NCBI RefSeq assembly: GCF_900129385.1
Contig: NZ_FQVO01000009.1
Coordinates: forward strand, 124,001 to 188,000
Origin: Chryseobacterium takakiae
Lineage (GTDB): Bacteria > Bacteroidota > Bacteroidia > Flavobacteriales > Weeksellaceae
Length of the DNA stretch: 64,000 nt
Direction: 5' to 3'
Each line of letters starts with the position of its first letter. Positions within the stretch are counted from its first letter, which is position 1. Below the pieces are notes generated by a model. The model was not told the origin of the DNA, made no database searches, and saw nothing but the letters and a program-made list of their open reading frames with translations. Both the position numbers and the translations under genes were made by a program. Below, one piece after another: positions 16,629 through 25,280 of the stretch.

Positions 16629-17602
16629 TAGAATATCTACTGGTTTTCATAACCTTATTCATTTTAATTCAGGCATATTTCGCAGTAGCGGATAAGTATA
16701 ATATTATCGATAAGCCTAATCATCGCAGTGCCCACTCGCAAATTACCCTCAGAGGAGGCGGAATCATTTTTCCGATTGCCTTTATCATTTTCTGTATATT
16801 CAATTATAAAGAAGTGACAGAAATGTACTGGTCTTTCGGGCTCGGGTTACTGGCAATATGTCTTGTCAGTTTTATTGATGATGTCAAAACCTTATCCGGA
16901 AAAATAAGGATTACGGTCCACTTTTTATCGGTAGCGCTTTTACTGAATTTTGCAGAGATGTTCAGTATGATGCCAGTCTGGGCTTGGCCGATTTTCTTTA
17001 TCATAGTTATAGGAACGCTCAATGCCTACAATTTTATGGATGGAATTAATGGCATGACAGGAGCTTATACATTGGTAACATTGTTGACTCTCTTTTACAT
17101 CAATCGTGATATTATCCCATTTACGCAGGAAAATTTTATAATGTATGCAATATTGGCATCTCTGGTTTTCCTGTTTTTTAATTTCAGAAAAAAAGCCAGA
17201 TGTTTCGCCGGAGATGTCGGAAGTATGGGAATCGGCTTCTGGCTGATTGCACTTATTACTTTATTGATCATGAAGACACAGGATTACAAATATATACTCC
17301 TGTTTTCAGTATATGGGATAGAGGTCGTATTAACAATTATAGAAAGATTACTCCTGAAAGAAAATATTTTTGAAGCGCATAGGAGGCATTTGTATCAGCT
17401 CCTGGCTAATGAGAAAAAAATGTCTCATCTTGTTATAAGTATAATCTATGCCCTTGCCCAATTGGCAGTAAATATATTTTTAATATACTCGAAGCTGCCC
17501 GGTTATGCTGTTATTTTAATTATATTTGTTCCGTTTGGAAGCATTTATCTGTTCCTTAAATTAAAGCTGAAAAAGAAAATACAATCAACCGCAATTAAAT
17601 AA
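16625..17602 (+). CDS. Polyprenyl-phosphate N-acetylhexosamine-1-phosphate transferase (WecA/WbpL family)
   Basis: A 325-residue polytopic membrane enzyme of the MraY/WecA family, which starts repeat-unit synthesis by moving a sugar-1-phosphate onto undecaprenyl phosphate. It has about ten membrane helices. Catalytic cytoplasmic motifs are visible: LRGGGI near residue 40, the DD pair in SFIDDVKTLSGK, the NAYNFMDGINGMTG motif, and the FAGDVGSMGIGFW loop with the conserved aspartate, then HRRHLYQLL. It overlaps the SDR gene by 4 bases. The partner sugar is likely the product of that reductase. Confidence 0.88.
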   Translation: MIEYLLVFITLFILIQAYFAVADKYNIIDKPNHRSAHSQITLRGGGIIFPIAFIIFCIFNYKEVTEMYWSFGLGLLAICLVSFIDDVKTLSGKIRITVHFLSVALLLNFAEMFSMMPVWAWPIFFIIVIGTLNAYNFMDGINGMTGAYTLVTLLTLFYINRDIIPFTQENFIMYAILASLVFLFFNFRKKARCFAGDVGSMGIGFWLIALITLLIMKTQDYKYILLFSVYGIEVVLTIIERLLLKENIFEAHRRHLYQLLANEKKMSHLVISIIYALAQLAVNIFLIYSKLPGYAVILIIFVPFGSIYLFLKLKLKKKIQSTAIK

Positions 17603-17603
17603 T

Positions 17604-18143
17604 ATGAAAATAAAAGAAACTCCTCTAAAAGATTGCTATATAATTGAGCCTACAATTTTTGAAGATGAAAGAGGATATTTTTTTGAAAAGTATAATGAAA
17701 AAAGATTTGAGGAACTTACCGGAATGAACGGTCATTTTGTTCAGGATAACGTATCCAAATCTTCATATGGAGTCATCCGCGGAATTCATTTGCAGAAAGG
17801 AGAACATGCGCAGGCGAAATTGGTTTCCTGTCTTGAAGGCCGGGTTTGGGATGTTGCCGTAGATATGAGAAAAGATTCTCCTACATTCGGAAAATGGTTC
17901 GGAATTGAACTTACTGCAGAAAATAAAACCCAGTTGTATGTACCCAGAGGCTTTGGACACGGTTTTTCGGTATTAAGTGAAACAGCCGTTTTTGCATATA
18001 AATGTGATGATTTTTATAATAAAGAATCAGAAGCAGGGGTTGTGTACAATGATTCCCATTTGAACATCGATTGGATCATTCCTTCACAAGACGCAGTTTT
18101 ATCCGAAAAAGATCAGATGTTACCCGCTTTTAATCACGAATAG
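17604..18143 (+). CDS. rfbC: dTDP-4-dehydrorhamnose 3,5-epimerase-like protein
   Basis: A 179-residue RmlC-type cupin, the last gene of the polysaccharide operon. Motifs include FEDERGYFFEKYN, FVQDNVSKSS, the catalytic histidine in VIRGIHLQKGEHAQAKLV, VPRGFGHGF and the tyrosine in FAYKCDDFYN. Length is normal for the family. The dTDP-rhamnose partners RmlA, RmlB and RmlD are not in this window, so they lie elsewhere or this copy acts on another 4-keto sugar. It begins one base after the stop of the previous gene and is followed by a hairpin terminator. Confidence 0.85.
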   Translation: MKIKETPLKDCYIIEPTIFEDERGYFFEKYNEKRFEELTGMNGHFVQDNVSKSSYGVIRGIHLQKGEHAQAKLVSCLEGRVWDVAVDMRKDSPTFGKWFGIELTAENKTQLYVPRGFGHGFSVLSETAVFAYKCDDFYNKESEAGVVYNDSHLNIDWIIPSQDAVLSEKDQMLPAFNHE

Positions 18144-18163
18144 AATTTTAAATGATATCACAC

Positions 18164-18188
18164 AACCACTCTTTCGGGTGGTTTTTAT
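18164..18188 (+). terminator. Rho-independent terminator of the polysaccharide operon
   Basis: Stem AACCAC / GTGGTT with an 8-base loop followed by a T-rich run, 20 bases after the rfbC stop. Confidence 0.75.
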
Positions 18189-18216
18189 TTTTTATTCAGG
18201 ACTCTTCAATATTTTG

Positions 18217-18224
18217 TATCTTTG
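18217..18224 (+). promoter_or_regulatory. -7 box of the rimO promoter
   Basis: TATCTTTG fits the Bacteroidota consensus TAnnTTTG. It lies 20 bases before the rimO ATG at 18244 and behind the operon terminator, so rimO is a separate unit and its start cannot be the upstream GTG. Confidence 0.7.
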
Positions 18225-18243
18225 CCAACTCAAAATCAAAAAG

Positions 18244-19545
18244 ATGCGTACAAAATCTGTAGGGAAGAAGAAAATCAATGTAGTAACGCTTGGATGTTCC
18301 AAGAATGTTTATGACTCTGAAGTTTTGATGAGCCAGCTGAAAGCCAACGGAAAAGAAGTTGTTCATGAAGACAAAGGAGATATTGTAGTTATCAATACCT
18401 GCGGATTTATAGACAATGCCAAAGAAGAATCCATCAATACTATTCTTGATTATGTTGAAGCGAAGAACAGGGGCGAAGTAGAAAAAGTATTTGTCACAGG
18501 ATGTCTTTCCGAAAGATACAAGCCGGATCTTGTAAGAGAGATTCCTGATGTAGACCAGTATTTCGGAACGAGAGATCTTCCGATTTTGCTTAAACATCTG
18601 GGTGCGGATTACAAACATGAGCTTGTAGGAGAGCGTTTAACGACTACTCCAAAACATTATGCCTATCTTAAAATTTCCGAAGGCTGCGACAGGCCATGTT
18701 CCTTCTGTGCGATTCCTCTGATGAGGGGAGGCCACATTTCCACGCCAATCGAGAAGCTGGTTTCAGAAGCTCAAAAGCTTGCTAAAAAGGGTACCAAAGA
18801 ACTGATTCTTATTGCGCAGGATCTTACCTATTACGGACTGGATATTTATAAAAGACGTGCTCTTGGTGATTTATTAAAAGAATTGGTAAAGGTAGATGGA
18901 ATTGAATGGATTCGTCTTCATTATGCTTTTCCAAGCGGTTTCCCGGAAGATGTTCTTGATATTATAAGAGAAGAACCGAAAGTCTGCAACTATATCGATA
19001 TTCCGCTTCAGCACATCAACTCCGAGCTGCTGAAATCTATGAAAAGAGGGACTACCCATGAAAAGACAGATGCACTTTTAGCAAAATTCCGAGAGAAAGT
19101 TCCGGATATGGCCATCCGTACAACCCTTATCGTTGGATATCCCGGAGAAACGGAAGAAATTTTCCAGGAATTAAAAGATTGGGTGAGAGAACAAAAATTC
19201 GACAGGCTCGGATGCTTCACCTATTCTCATGAAGAAAACACTGGTGCTTATGTATTGGAAGATGATATTCCACAGGAAGTTAAAGAAGCCAGAGTAGAGG
19301 AGATCATGGAAATTCAATCCCAGATTTCTTGGGAAAAGAATCAGGAAAAAATCGGGAATGTATACAAATGTATTTTTGACCGTAAGGAAGGAAACTATTT
19401 TATAGGAAGAACGGAATACGATTCGCCGGATGTGGACAATACCGTTTTGGTATCTGCAGAAGACACTTATATTTCCATTGGTGAATTTGCGGATGTAAAA
19501 ATCACTTCGGCTGAAGAATTTGATCTTTACGGAGAATTAGTATAG
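18244..19545 (+). CDS. rimO: Ribosomal protein uS12 methylthiotransferase RimO
   Basis: A 433-residue radical-SAM methylthiotransferase that thiomethylates an aspartate of ribosomal protein S12. The N-terminal MTTase domain has its cluster cysteines at C18 (VTLGCSKN), C53 (INTCGF) and C87 (VTGCLSE); the radical-SAM CxxxCxxC is at 148-155 (CDRPCSFC). The C-terminal TRAM domain covers about 370-433. The ATG at 18244 is preferred because an in-frame GTG at 18178 lies inside the terminator hairpin and upstream of the -7 box. RimO is favoured over MiaB by the motif set and the short N-terminus. Confidence 0.93.
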   Translation: MRTKSVGKKKINVVTLGCSKNVYDSEVLMSQLKANGKEVVHEDKGDIVVINTCGFIDNAKEESINTILDYVEAKNRGEVEKVFVTGCLSERYKPDLVREIPDVDQYFGTRDLPILLKHLGADYKHELVGERLTTTPKHYAYLKISEGCDRPCSFCAIPLMRGGHISTPIEKLVSEAQKLAKKGTKELILIAQDLTYYGLDIYKRRALGDLLKELVKVDGIEWIRLHYAFPSGFPEDVLDIIREEPKVCNYIDIPLQHINSELLKSMKRGTTHEKTDALLAKFREKVPDMAIRTTLIVGYPGETEEIFQELKDWVREQKFDRLGCFTYSHEENTGAYVLEDDIPQEVKEARVEEIMEIQSQISWEKNQEKIGNVYKCIFDRKEGNYFIGRTEYDSPDVDNTVLVSAEDTYISIGEFADVKITSAEEFDLYGELV

Positions 19546-19851
19546 GCTCAACATAAAATCCATAATATAAAAAGTAAAGAAATTTACATGAAGTACAAAT
19601 ATTTAAACTATTGATAATTAGTATTTTGTGATTTTAAATTTTATATTTCCGCAGTCTTTTCGTTAAATTTGTTAACTTTTTAACTGTTTTTTTAACGTTT
19701 TTTAACAATATGGTTTTAATTGTTGATAATCAGTATTTTATAATTTTAATTAACATTTATTTTAGTTTTTATTAACATCTGTTAACATATAAAATAGGCT
19801 CGTTAAAAGATTCCTGATACATTTGCCTCGTCAAACAAATAAAAGTTCAAA
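19546..19851. other. AT-rich intergenic region with repeated TTAAC and a 27-base direct repeat
   Basis: A 306-base non-coding stretch before the RlpA-like gene. It contains a near-identical 27-base repeat (19611-19637 and 19723-19749, 24 of 27 positions equal) starting TTGATAAT, and many copies of TTAAC or its complement GTTAA between 19660 and 19805. It ends in a TAnnTTTG promoter box. No ORF is credible here. Confidence 0.6.
19818..19825 (+). promoter_or_regulatory. -7 box for the RlpA-like gene
   Basis: TACATTTG fits TAnnTTTG and lies 26 bases before the ATG at 19852. No clear TTG -33 box at the ideal distance. Confidence 0.6.
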
Positions 19852-20223
19852 ATGATGAAAAGATTAATTCTCGTAATCATAATGATGATTTCAACCCTTG
19901 GTGTTTATTCTTTCAAAATGAATGCCATAGATGCGAAAAAAACAAGTTATGCATCGTACTACCACGATAAATTTAACGGTAGAAAAACGGCCAGCGGAGA
20001 GATTTTCGATAATGCAAAGTTTACTGCAGCCAACAGAACGCTTCCTTTCGGAACAAACATTAAGGTGACCAACCTGAACAATGGTAAAGAGGTAATTGTG
20101 AAAATTAATGATAGAGGACCTTACCATTCGTCAAGAGCTTTAGATATGTCTAAAGCTGCGTTCGATGAAATCGGAGATACCGACCGCGGTACGATTCCGG
20201 TGGAATATGAAATTGTCGATTAA
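19852..20223 (+). CDS. RlpA-like double-psi beta-barrel protein
   Basis: A 123-residue secreted protein: an N-terminal hydrophobic signal (about residues 1-22) followed by one RlpA-like double-psi beta-barrel domain. Motifs are ASYYHDKFNGRKTASGE, FTAANRTLPFG, KVTNLNNGK and the conserved INDRGPYHSSRALDMS with its aspartate. RlpA proteins bind or cleave denuded peptidoglycan; this short form lacks the SPOR domain of E. coli RlpA. A second ATG three bases in is equally possible as start. It is monocistronic, with its own promoter box and terminator. Confidence 0.85.
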   Translation: MMKRLILVIIMMISTLGVYSFKMNAIDAKKTSYASYYHDKFNGRKTASGEIFDNAKFTAANRTLPFGTNIKVTNLNNGKEVIVKINDRGPYHSSRALDMSKAAFDEIGDTDRGTIPVEYEIVD

Positions 20224-20241
20224 TTTTATGATTTAAATTAA

Positions 20242-20270
20242 AAAAAGCCAACTTTCGCAGTTGGCTTTTT
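20242..20270. terminator. Bidirectional terminator between the RlpA-like gene and xth
   Basis: Perfect 12-base stem AAAAAGCCAACT / AGTTGGCTTTTT with loop TTCGC, between two convergent genes. Confidence 0.85.
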
Positions 20271-20290
20271 TGCTTTTTATAGTATGATGA

Positions 20291-21055
20291 TTATAAGCTG
20301 ATCTCTACAAGTGCAGGACAATGATCGGAATGCACTGCTTCCTTTAATATAACCGCTCTGGTAAGCTTATCTTTTAAAGCGTAGGAAGTGAAATTATAAT
20401 CCAGTCTCCAGCCTTTATTCCGCTCTCTTGAGTTTTGCCGGTAGCTCCACCATGTATAATGATCAGGTTCATTGTTAAAAAAACGGAAACTGTCAATAAG
20501 CTCGCATTCATTAATGAAATTCGTCATCCATTCTCTTTCCATCGGTAAGAAGCCGGAAACATTTTTTAATCCGATCGGATTATGAATATCAATAGCTTCA
20601 TGGCAGATATTAAAATCGCCTGAAATAATAAGATTGGGAATTTCCTTTTTTAAAGTTTTAATGTATTCTAAAAAATCATAGCAAAACTGCATCTTAAAAT
20701 CCAGCCTTTCAATATTAGAAGCAGAAGGAACATATACTGAAATGGCAGAAAAGCCGTCAAAGTCAGCACGGATAATCCTTCCTTCATTGTCATAGCTTTC
20801 AATACCACAGCCATATTCCACATGTACAGGCTTTATTTTAGAAGCGATTCCTACACCGCTGTAGCCTTTTTTAACAGCCGAATGCCAGTAACTGTGATAA
20901 CCCAGTTTTTCGAGGCTTTCGATATCAATCTGGTCGTTTCCGGCTTTGCTTTCCTGGATACAGATGATGTCCGGATCGGCAGATTTCAGCCATCCTAAAA
21001 AATCCTTGGTAAAAGCAGCTCTTATTCCGTTAACGTTGTAAGTTATTAATCTCAA
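20291..21055 (-). CDS. xth: Exodeoxyribonuclease III / AP endonuclease
   Basis: A 254-residue EEP-fold nuclease for base-excision repair of abasic sites. Motifs are ITYNVNGIRAA, the metal ligand in CIQESKAG, SGDFNICHEAID, WTNFINECELIDSFR and the terminal SDHCPALVEI. I place the start at a TTG (21055) that gives LRLITYNVNG. The upstream ATG (21151) would add 32 unrelated residues lying in a perfect palindrome, and the promoter box at 21070-21077 lies downstream of that ATG. A TTG start is unusual but fits this layout. Confidence 0.88.
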   Translation of the reverse strand: MRLITYNVNGIRAAFTKDFLGWLKSADPDIICIQESKAGNDQIDIESLEKLGYHSYWHSAVKKGYSGVGIASKIKPVHVEYGCGIESYDNEGRIIRADFDGFSAISVYVPSASNIERLDFKMQFCYDFLEYIKTLKKEIPNLIISGDFNICHEAIDIHNPIGLKNVSGFLPMEREWMTNFINECELIDSFRFFNNEPDHYTWWSYRQNSRERNKGWRLDYNFTSYALKDKLTRAVILKEAVHSDHCPALVEISL

Positions 21056-21069
21056 AATTTTAATTTTTC

Positions 21070-21077
21070 CAAAAATA
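21070..21077 (-). promoter_or_regulatory. -7 box for xth
   Basis: On the minus strand this reads TATTTTTG, matching TAnnTTTG, 15 bases before the TTG start at 21055. It supports the short start. Confidence 0.55.
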
Positions 21078-21110
21078 CAAAATGAAACTTGCTTATCAGG
21101 TCTTAAAATA

Positions 21111-21149
21111 GTTTCGGGCGGAAAAATCGAAGATTTTTCCGCCCGAAAC
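21111..21149. repeat. Perfect 18-bp inverted repeat with GAA triloop
   Basis: Left arm 21111-21128 and right arm 21132-21149 are exact reverse complements around the loop GAA (21129-21131). The arms begin GTTTCGGGCGG. No T-run follows on either strand, so it is not a typical terminator although it lies downstream of porX and upstream of xth. Confidence 0.8.
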
Positions 21150-21193
21150 ATGATATTAATAAACAGCTATTAGCAAACTGGCAATACTATCTG

Positions 21194-22738
21194 CTATTTA
21201 GGTTCCAGAATGCTGATCGGAATGATGCACTCTTCCAGTGAAATTCCGCCGTGCTGATAAGTCTCCTTGTAGTAGTTCACAAAATGATTGTAATTCTTAG
21301 GATAAGCCAGGAAAATATTATTCTTGGCGAAAATATACTTTGAGCTTAAATTTCCTTTAGGTAAAAATAATTTTTCAGGATTCGTAATGGCCCATACATC
21401 ACTGTCGTCATATGTTAAGCTTTTTCCTGTCTTATAACGGATGTTGGTTGAAGTTTCCCTGTCTCCCACCACCTTACTTGGCTTTTTAACATAAACGGTC
21501 CCATGGTCCGTGGTGATCACAAGTTTGAATCCGTTTTCAGCTGCAACTTTAATGATCTTCATCAATGAAGAATTTTCAAACCAGTTTAAAGTGAGCGATC
21601 TGAAAGTTTTATCATCACGAATCAATTGATCAACAATATGGTTGTCCGTTTTCGCATGAGAAAGAATATCAATGAAATTGTATACGATCACTAACAGGTC
21701 GTTGTTTTTGTGCTGGTTAAAGTCATCATAAATCTTTCGCTCAAAATCGGCATTCAGGACTTTAAGGTATTTCATGGACTTGGAGCCAAGCCCGATCCTT
21801 TTCATCTGGTCTTCCAGGAAATCACGTTCATATTCATTTTTGTTCCCCTCTTCATTATCATTGAACCATTTATCCGGGAAACGCTTTTCAATTTCAGAAG
21901 GCATAAGTCCTGCAAAAAAAGAATTTCTTGCATACTGCGTTGCCGTAGGAAGAATACTGTAATAATAATCCTCAGAAATCTTGTTATAATATTTAGTAAA
22001 TAAAGGTTCAATTACTTTCCACTGGTCATAACGGAGGTTATCCACCATCAGCAACAGAACTTTTTCCTTTTCTACTTCGGGTTTTATTTTTTCTTTAAAA
22101 AGGGTGTGGCTCATAATTGGTTTCTCAGAATCATGGAGCCAGTCTTCGTAATTATTTTCGATAAATTTCGCAAACTGGATGTTCGCCTCTTCCTTCTGTG
22201 ACTGAAGAAGATCTGCAAACTCATTATCTGTTACTTTATCAAATTTAATTTCCCAGTTCAGGATTTTCTTATAATATTCTGCCCAATCCTGGTACGATCT
22301 TAAATAAGAAAGTTCCATGGAAAGGTTTCTGAATTCCTGCTGGTACTGAAGAATAGTTTTCTGCTCAACCAGATTGTCCTGTTGAAGGTTTTTCTTTAAT
22401 GAAAGTAAAATCTGGTTGGGGTTCACCGGTTTCAGAATATAATCTGCGATTTGTGATCCGATGGCCTCTTCCATAATATGCTCTTCTTCGCTTTTAGTCA
22501 CCATTACTATTTTTAAGGAATTATCTTTATCCTTAATCATAGGAATAGCTTCAAGTCCGGAGATTCCCGGCATATTTTCATCAATTAGTGTTAATGCGAA
22601 TTTTTCAGAATCCATCAGCTCCAAAGCCTCGTTAACATTGTTTACAGGAGTTACCTGGTAGCCCTTTTTTTCAAGGAATACAATGTGAGGTTTAAGGAGG
22701 TCAATTTCATCATCTATCCATAATATCTTTTCCGACAT
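21194..22738 (-). CDS. porX: PorX: response regulator with PglZ domain, T9SS regulator
   Basis: A 514-residue protein with an N-terminal receiver domain (acidic pair D9/D10, phospho-acceptor D53 in LIDENMPG, K103) and a C-terminal PglZ/alkaline-phosphatase-like domain from about residue 200, with MVDNLRYDQWKV, FFAGLMPSEIE and TTDHGTVYVKKPSKVVG. This architecture and length match PorX, which in Porphyromonas and Flavobacterium controls the type IX secretion system with the kinase PorY and an ECF sigma factor; neither partner is in view. It is a single minus-strand gene with a divergent HD-domain gene upstream. Confidence 0.92.
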   Translation of the reverse strand: MSEKILWIDDEIDLLKPHIVFLEKKGYQVTPVNNVNEALELMDSEKFALTLIDENMPGISGLEAIPMIKDKDNSLKIVMVTKSEEEHIMEEAIGSQIADYILKPVNPNQILLSLKKNLQQDNLVEQKTILQYQQEFRNLSMELSYLRSYQDWAEYYKKILNWEIKFDKVTDNEFADLLQSQKEEANIQFAKFIENNYEDWLHDSEKPIMSHTLFKEKIKPEVEKEKVLLLMVDNLRYDQWKVIEPLFTKYYNKISEDYYYSILPTATQYARNSFFAGLMPSEIEKRFPDKWFNDNEEGNKNEYERDFLEDQMKRIGLGSKSMKYLKVLNADFERKIYDDFNQHKNNDLLVIVYNFIDILSHAKTDNHIVDQLIRDDKTFRSLTLNWFENSSLMKIIKVAAENGFKLVITTDHGTVYVKKPSKVVGDRETSTNIRYKTGKSLTYDDSDVWAITNPEKLFLPKGNLSSKYIFAKNNIFLAYPKNYNHFVNYYKETYQHGGISLEECIIPISILEPK

Positions 22739-22926
22739 AAATTTATTTTTTTACATGGTTATTGTATCAAATTGCCGACCAACTAACATTAAAATCTGCC
22801 AAAATGAACATGCGTAAAGTTAAATATAAGTTAATGAAAACTGCAATATTTCTACATAATAATTCTTTATAAATTTCGGCCCGATTTTTTAATAATATTT
22901 TAAATCAGGTTCAATTTTAAAATCCT

Positions 22927-22934
22927 TAAATTTG
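22927..22934 (+). promoter_or_regulatory. -7 box for the HD-domain gene
   Basis: TAAATTTG, 22 bases before the ATG at 22957. Confidence 0.6.
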
Positions 22935-22956
22935 TTTATAAATTCAGACGTTTTCC

Positions 22957-24183
22957 ATGCAGAATAAACTCAAAATCATCAATGATCCGGTTCACGGTTT
23001 TATCAGAATACCACACGAAATCTTATTTGATATTATTGAGCATCCTTATTTTCAGCGATTAAGGAGAATCGGGCAAACAGGCCTTCTGAATCTTATTTTT
23101 CCCGGAGCAACGCATACAAGATTTCATCATGCACTGGGAGCGATGCATCTTATGTTTACCGCCCTTGAAACGTTAAAGCAGAAAGGAGTGAAAATTTCGG
23201 AAAATGAGGAAAAGGGAGCCATGTTGGCAATTTTAATGCACGATATTGGTCATGGTCCGTTTTCTCACGCACTGGAAAGTATGCTGATGGATGACTGGCA
23301 TCATGAAACTCTTTCTTTATTATTAATGAACCGTCTGAATGTTGAGTTTGACGGAGCGCTTTCCTGCGCTATTGAAATGTTCCAGGGAAGATATCACCGG
23401 AAATTTTTCAATCAGCTGATCTCTTCACAGCTGGATGTAGACAGACTTGATTATCTGAAACGCGACAGCTTTTTTACAGGAGTCTCGGAAGGCAGCATCA
23501 ATACGCAGCGAATCATTTCCATGATGAATGTCTGTGAAGAGGGAGAATTGGTAATTGATGCCAAAGGAGTTTATTCGATTGAAAATTTTCTAACGGCCAG
23601 AATGTTCATGTACTGGCAGGTATATTATCATAAAACTTCGGCACTTGCTGAATTTTTACTGGTGAAAATTCTGGAGCGCGCCAAATATCTTGTTTCTATG
23701 GGAATAGATCTTCCTGCCGGTGATAATCTCAAATATTTCCTTTATCGTGAAAAAAGCGCAGCGACTGATGAAGACGTAAAACGATTTACTCAGCTGGACG
23801 ATAATGACATTATTCAGGCAATGAAACTGTGGCAGAATGCAGAAGATCATATATTGTCTTATTGGTGCAAATGTATCATTCAAAGAAACCTTCCCAGAAC
23901 AATTATCTCATCACATCCTTTTGAACAGGAATTCATTAAAGAAAAAGTAAAAAAAACCAATGATTTTTTCGGAATTGATAATGGTGAAGAATTGGTGAAT
24001 GTAATTAAAAGAAAACTTCTTCCTTATGATACAGAAAAACAGCCTATATATCTCCTGCAGAAAAGTGGGAAAAAAATAAGGCTTGAAGAATCGGAAGATC
24101 AGCTTTTATCAGGGCTCATGATAAATAAGACTCAACGCTATATTCTCATGTATCCAAGGGATATTCAGAATACATTTTCTTAA
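22957..24183 (+). CDS. HD-domain phosphohydrolase (dGTPase-like)
   Basis: A 408-residue HD-superfamily hydrolase. Metal-binding residues are visible in THTRFHHALGAMHLM (about residues 52-66) and the HD pair in LMHDIGHGPFSHALE; a further DRLDYLKRD block follows. These match the deoxynucleoside triphosphate triphosphohydrolase-like group widely conserved in Bacteroidota (YdhJ/SAMHD1-like). Substrate is not certain: dNTP hydrolysis is the family norm but unproven here. It has its own promoter box and lies 73 bases before lpxD. Confidence 0.85.
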   Translation: MQNKLKIINDPVHGFIRIPHEILFDIIEHPYFQRLRRIGQTGLLNLIFPGATHTRFHHALGAMHLMFTALETLKQKGVKISENEEKGAMLAILMHDIGHGPFSHALESMLMDDWHHETLSLLLMNRLNVEFDGALSCAIEMFQGRYHRKFFNQLISSQLDVDRLDYLKRDSFFTGVSEGSINTQRIISMMNVCEEGELVIDAKGVYSIENFLTARMFMYWQVYYHKTSALAEFLLVKILERAKYLVSMGIDLPAGDNLKYFLYREKSAATDEDVKRFTQLDDNDIIQAMKLWQNAEDHILSYWCKCIIQRNLPRTIISSHPFEQEFIKEKVKKTNDFFGIDNGEELVNVIKRKLLPYDTEKQPIYLLQKSGKKIRLEESEDQLLSGLMINKTQRYILMYPRDIQNTFS

Positions 24184-24221
24184 ATATTATTAAAATTTTA
24201 CTTTCCGAAAACCAAAAAATG

Positions 24222-24250
24222 TTTGCGAATTACAGAATTTCTTATCTTTG
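24222..24250 (+). promoter_or_regulatory. lpxD promoter (TTTG ... TATCTTTG)
   Basis: TTTG at 24222-24225 and TATCTTTG at 24243-24250, 17 bases apart. The ATG at 24257 is only 6 bases after the -7 box, so the transcript would start at or next to the start codon. Confidence 0.65.
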
Positions 24251-24256
24251 CAGAAT

Positions 24257-25276
24257 ATGGAATTTACAGCTTCGCAAATTGCAAGTTTTATTGACGGAAA
24301 AATAATAGGTGACGAAAGTGCACTTATTACTGGTGTTTCACCTATTGAAAGCGGGGAAACAGGGCATCTTTCTTTTATAGCACAAGATCGATTTACGCAT
24401 TATTTAGATACCTCAAAATGCTCCGTTATCATTGTTTCAGAAAGTCTAATTACAAAAGATTCTTATAATTCTACCATTATATCGGTGAAAGATGCCTATC
24501 TTTCTTTTCAGATACTCATGAACCTCTATCAGGAAATGCAGGGGAGAAAAGAAGGCATTGAAAATGGCTCTTCCATACACGACACAGCTGTGATCGGTGA
24601 TAAGGCTTACATTGGAGCTTTTACCTATGTTTCAGAGAAAGCAAAAATTGGTGAAGGATCTCAGATTTACCCTCATGTTTATATCGGGAAGGGCGTAAAG
24701 ATTGGCAAAAACTGCAAAATAGACAGCGGTGCCAGAATTTATGACTACTGCATCATCGGGGATAATTGTGTGATTCATTCCAATACGGTAATAGGAGGAG
24801 ATGGATTCGGTTTCCAGCCGACACCCGAAGGATTCAAAAAAATTCCGCAGTTGGGGAACGTTATCATTGAAGATGATGTGGAAATCGGTTCAAATTGTAG
24901 TATTGACCGCGCAACCATCGGTTCAACTATTATAGGGAAAGGTACAAAAATAGATAACCTGATTCAGATTGCACATAATGTTAAGATTGGTAAAAATAAT
25001 GTAATTGCGGCACAGGCCGGTATTGCAGGATCTACAACCATCGGAGACTGGAACCAGATTGGCGGTCAGGTTGGTATCGTAGGCCATATTAAAATAGGAA
25101 GCCAGGTGAAAATTCAGGCGCAGAGTGGCGTGAATTCCAGCGTTAATGATAAAGAAACGTTATACGGCTCACCGGCAATCAACTATAATGATTATTTGAG
25201 AAACTATATTCATTTCAGAAACTTTACTGAAATTGTTAATAGAATAAAAAATCTTGAGAATAACTCAAAAGATTAA
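24257..25276 (+). CDS. lpxD: UDP-3-O-(3-hydroxyacyl)glucosamine N-acyltransferase LpxD
   Basis: A 339-residue acyltransferase of lipid A synthesis. The N-terminal uridine-binding domain (to about residue 100) precedes left-handed beta-helix hexapeptide repeats ([14 protein letters not shown] and on), with GGDGFGF and the catalytic histidine in [10 protein letters not shown]. The ATG at 24257 is chosen over an in-frame TTG at 24248, which overlaps the -7 box. Length is that of typical LpxD. It is the first gene of the lpxD-lpxC/fabZ-lpxA unit, with 4 bases to the next start. Confidence 0.93.
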   Translation: MEFTASQIASFIDGKIIGDESALITGVSPIESGETGHLSFIAQDRFTHYLDTSKCSVIIVSESLITKDSYNSTIISVKDAYLSFQILMNLYQEMQGRKEGIENGSSIHDTAVIGDKAYIGAFTYVSEKAKIGEGSQIYPHVYIGKGVKIGKNCKIDSGARIYDYCIIGDNCVIHSNTVIGGDGFGFQPTPEGFKKIPQLGNVIIEDDVEIGSNCSIDRATIGSTIIGKGTKIDNLIQIAHNVKIGKNNVIAAQAGIAGSTTIGDWNQIGGQVGIVGHIKIGSQVKIQAQSGVNSSVNDKETLYGSPAINYNDYLRNYIHFRNFTEIVNRIKNLENNSKD

Positions 25277-25280
25277 ACTA

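Noticed and set aside
18178..18243. GTG start giving rimO 22 more residues
   Set aside because: The extension lies in the operon terminator and upstream of the -7 promoter box, so it would not be transcribed as part of rimO.
21056..21151. ATG at 21151 as the start of xth
   Set aside because: It lies in a perfect palindrome and upstream of a good promoter box; the conserved protein begins at the TTG at 21055.
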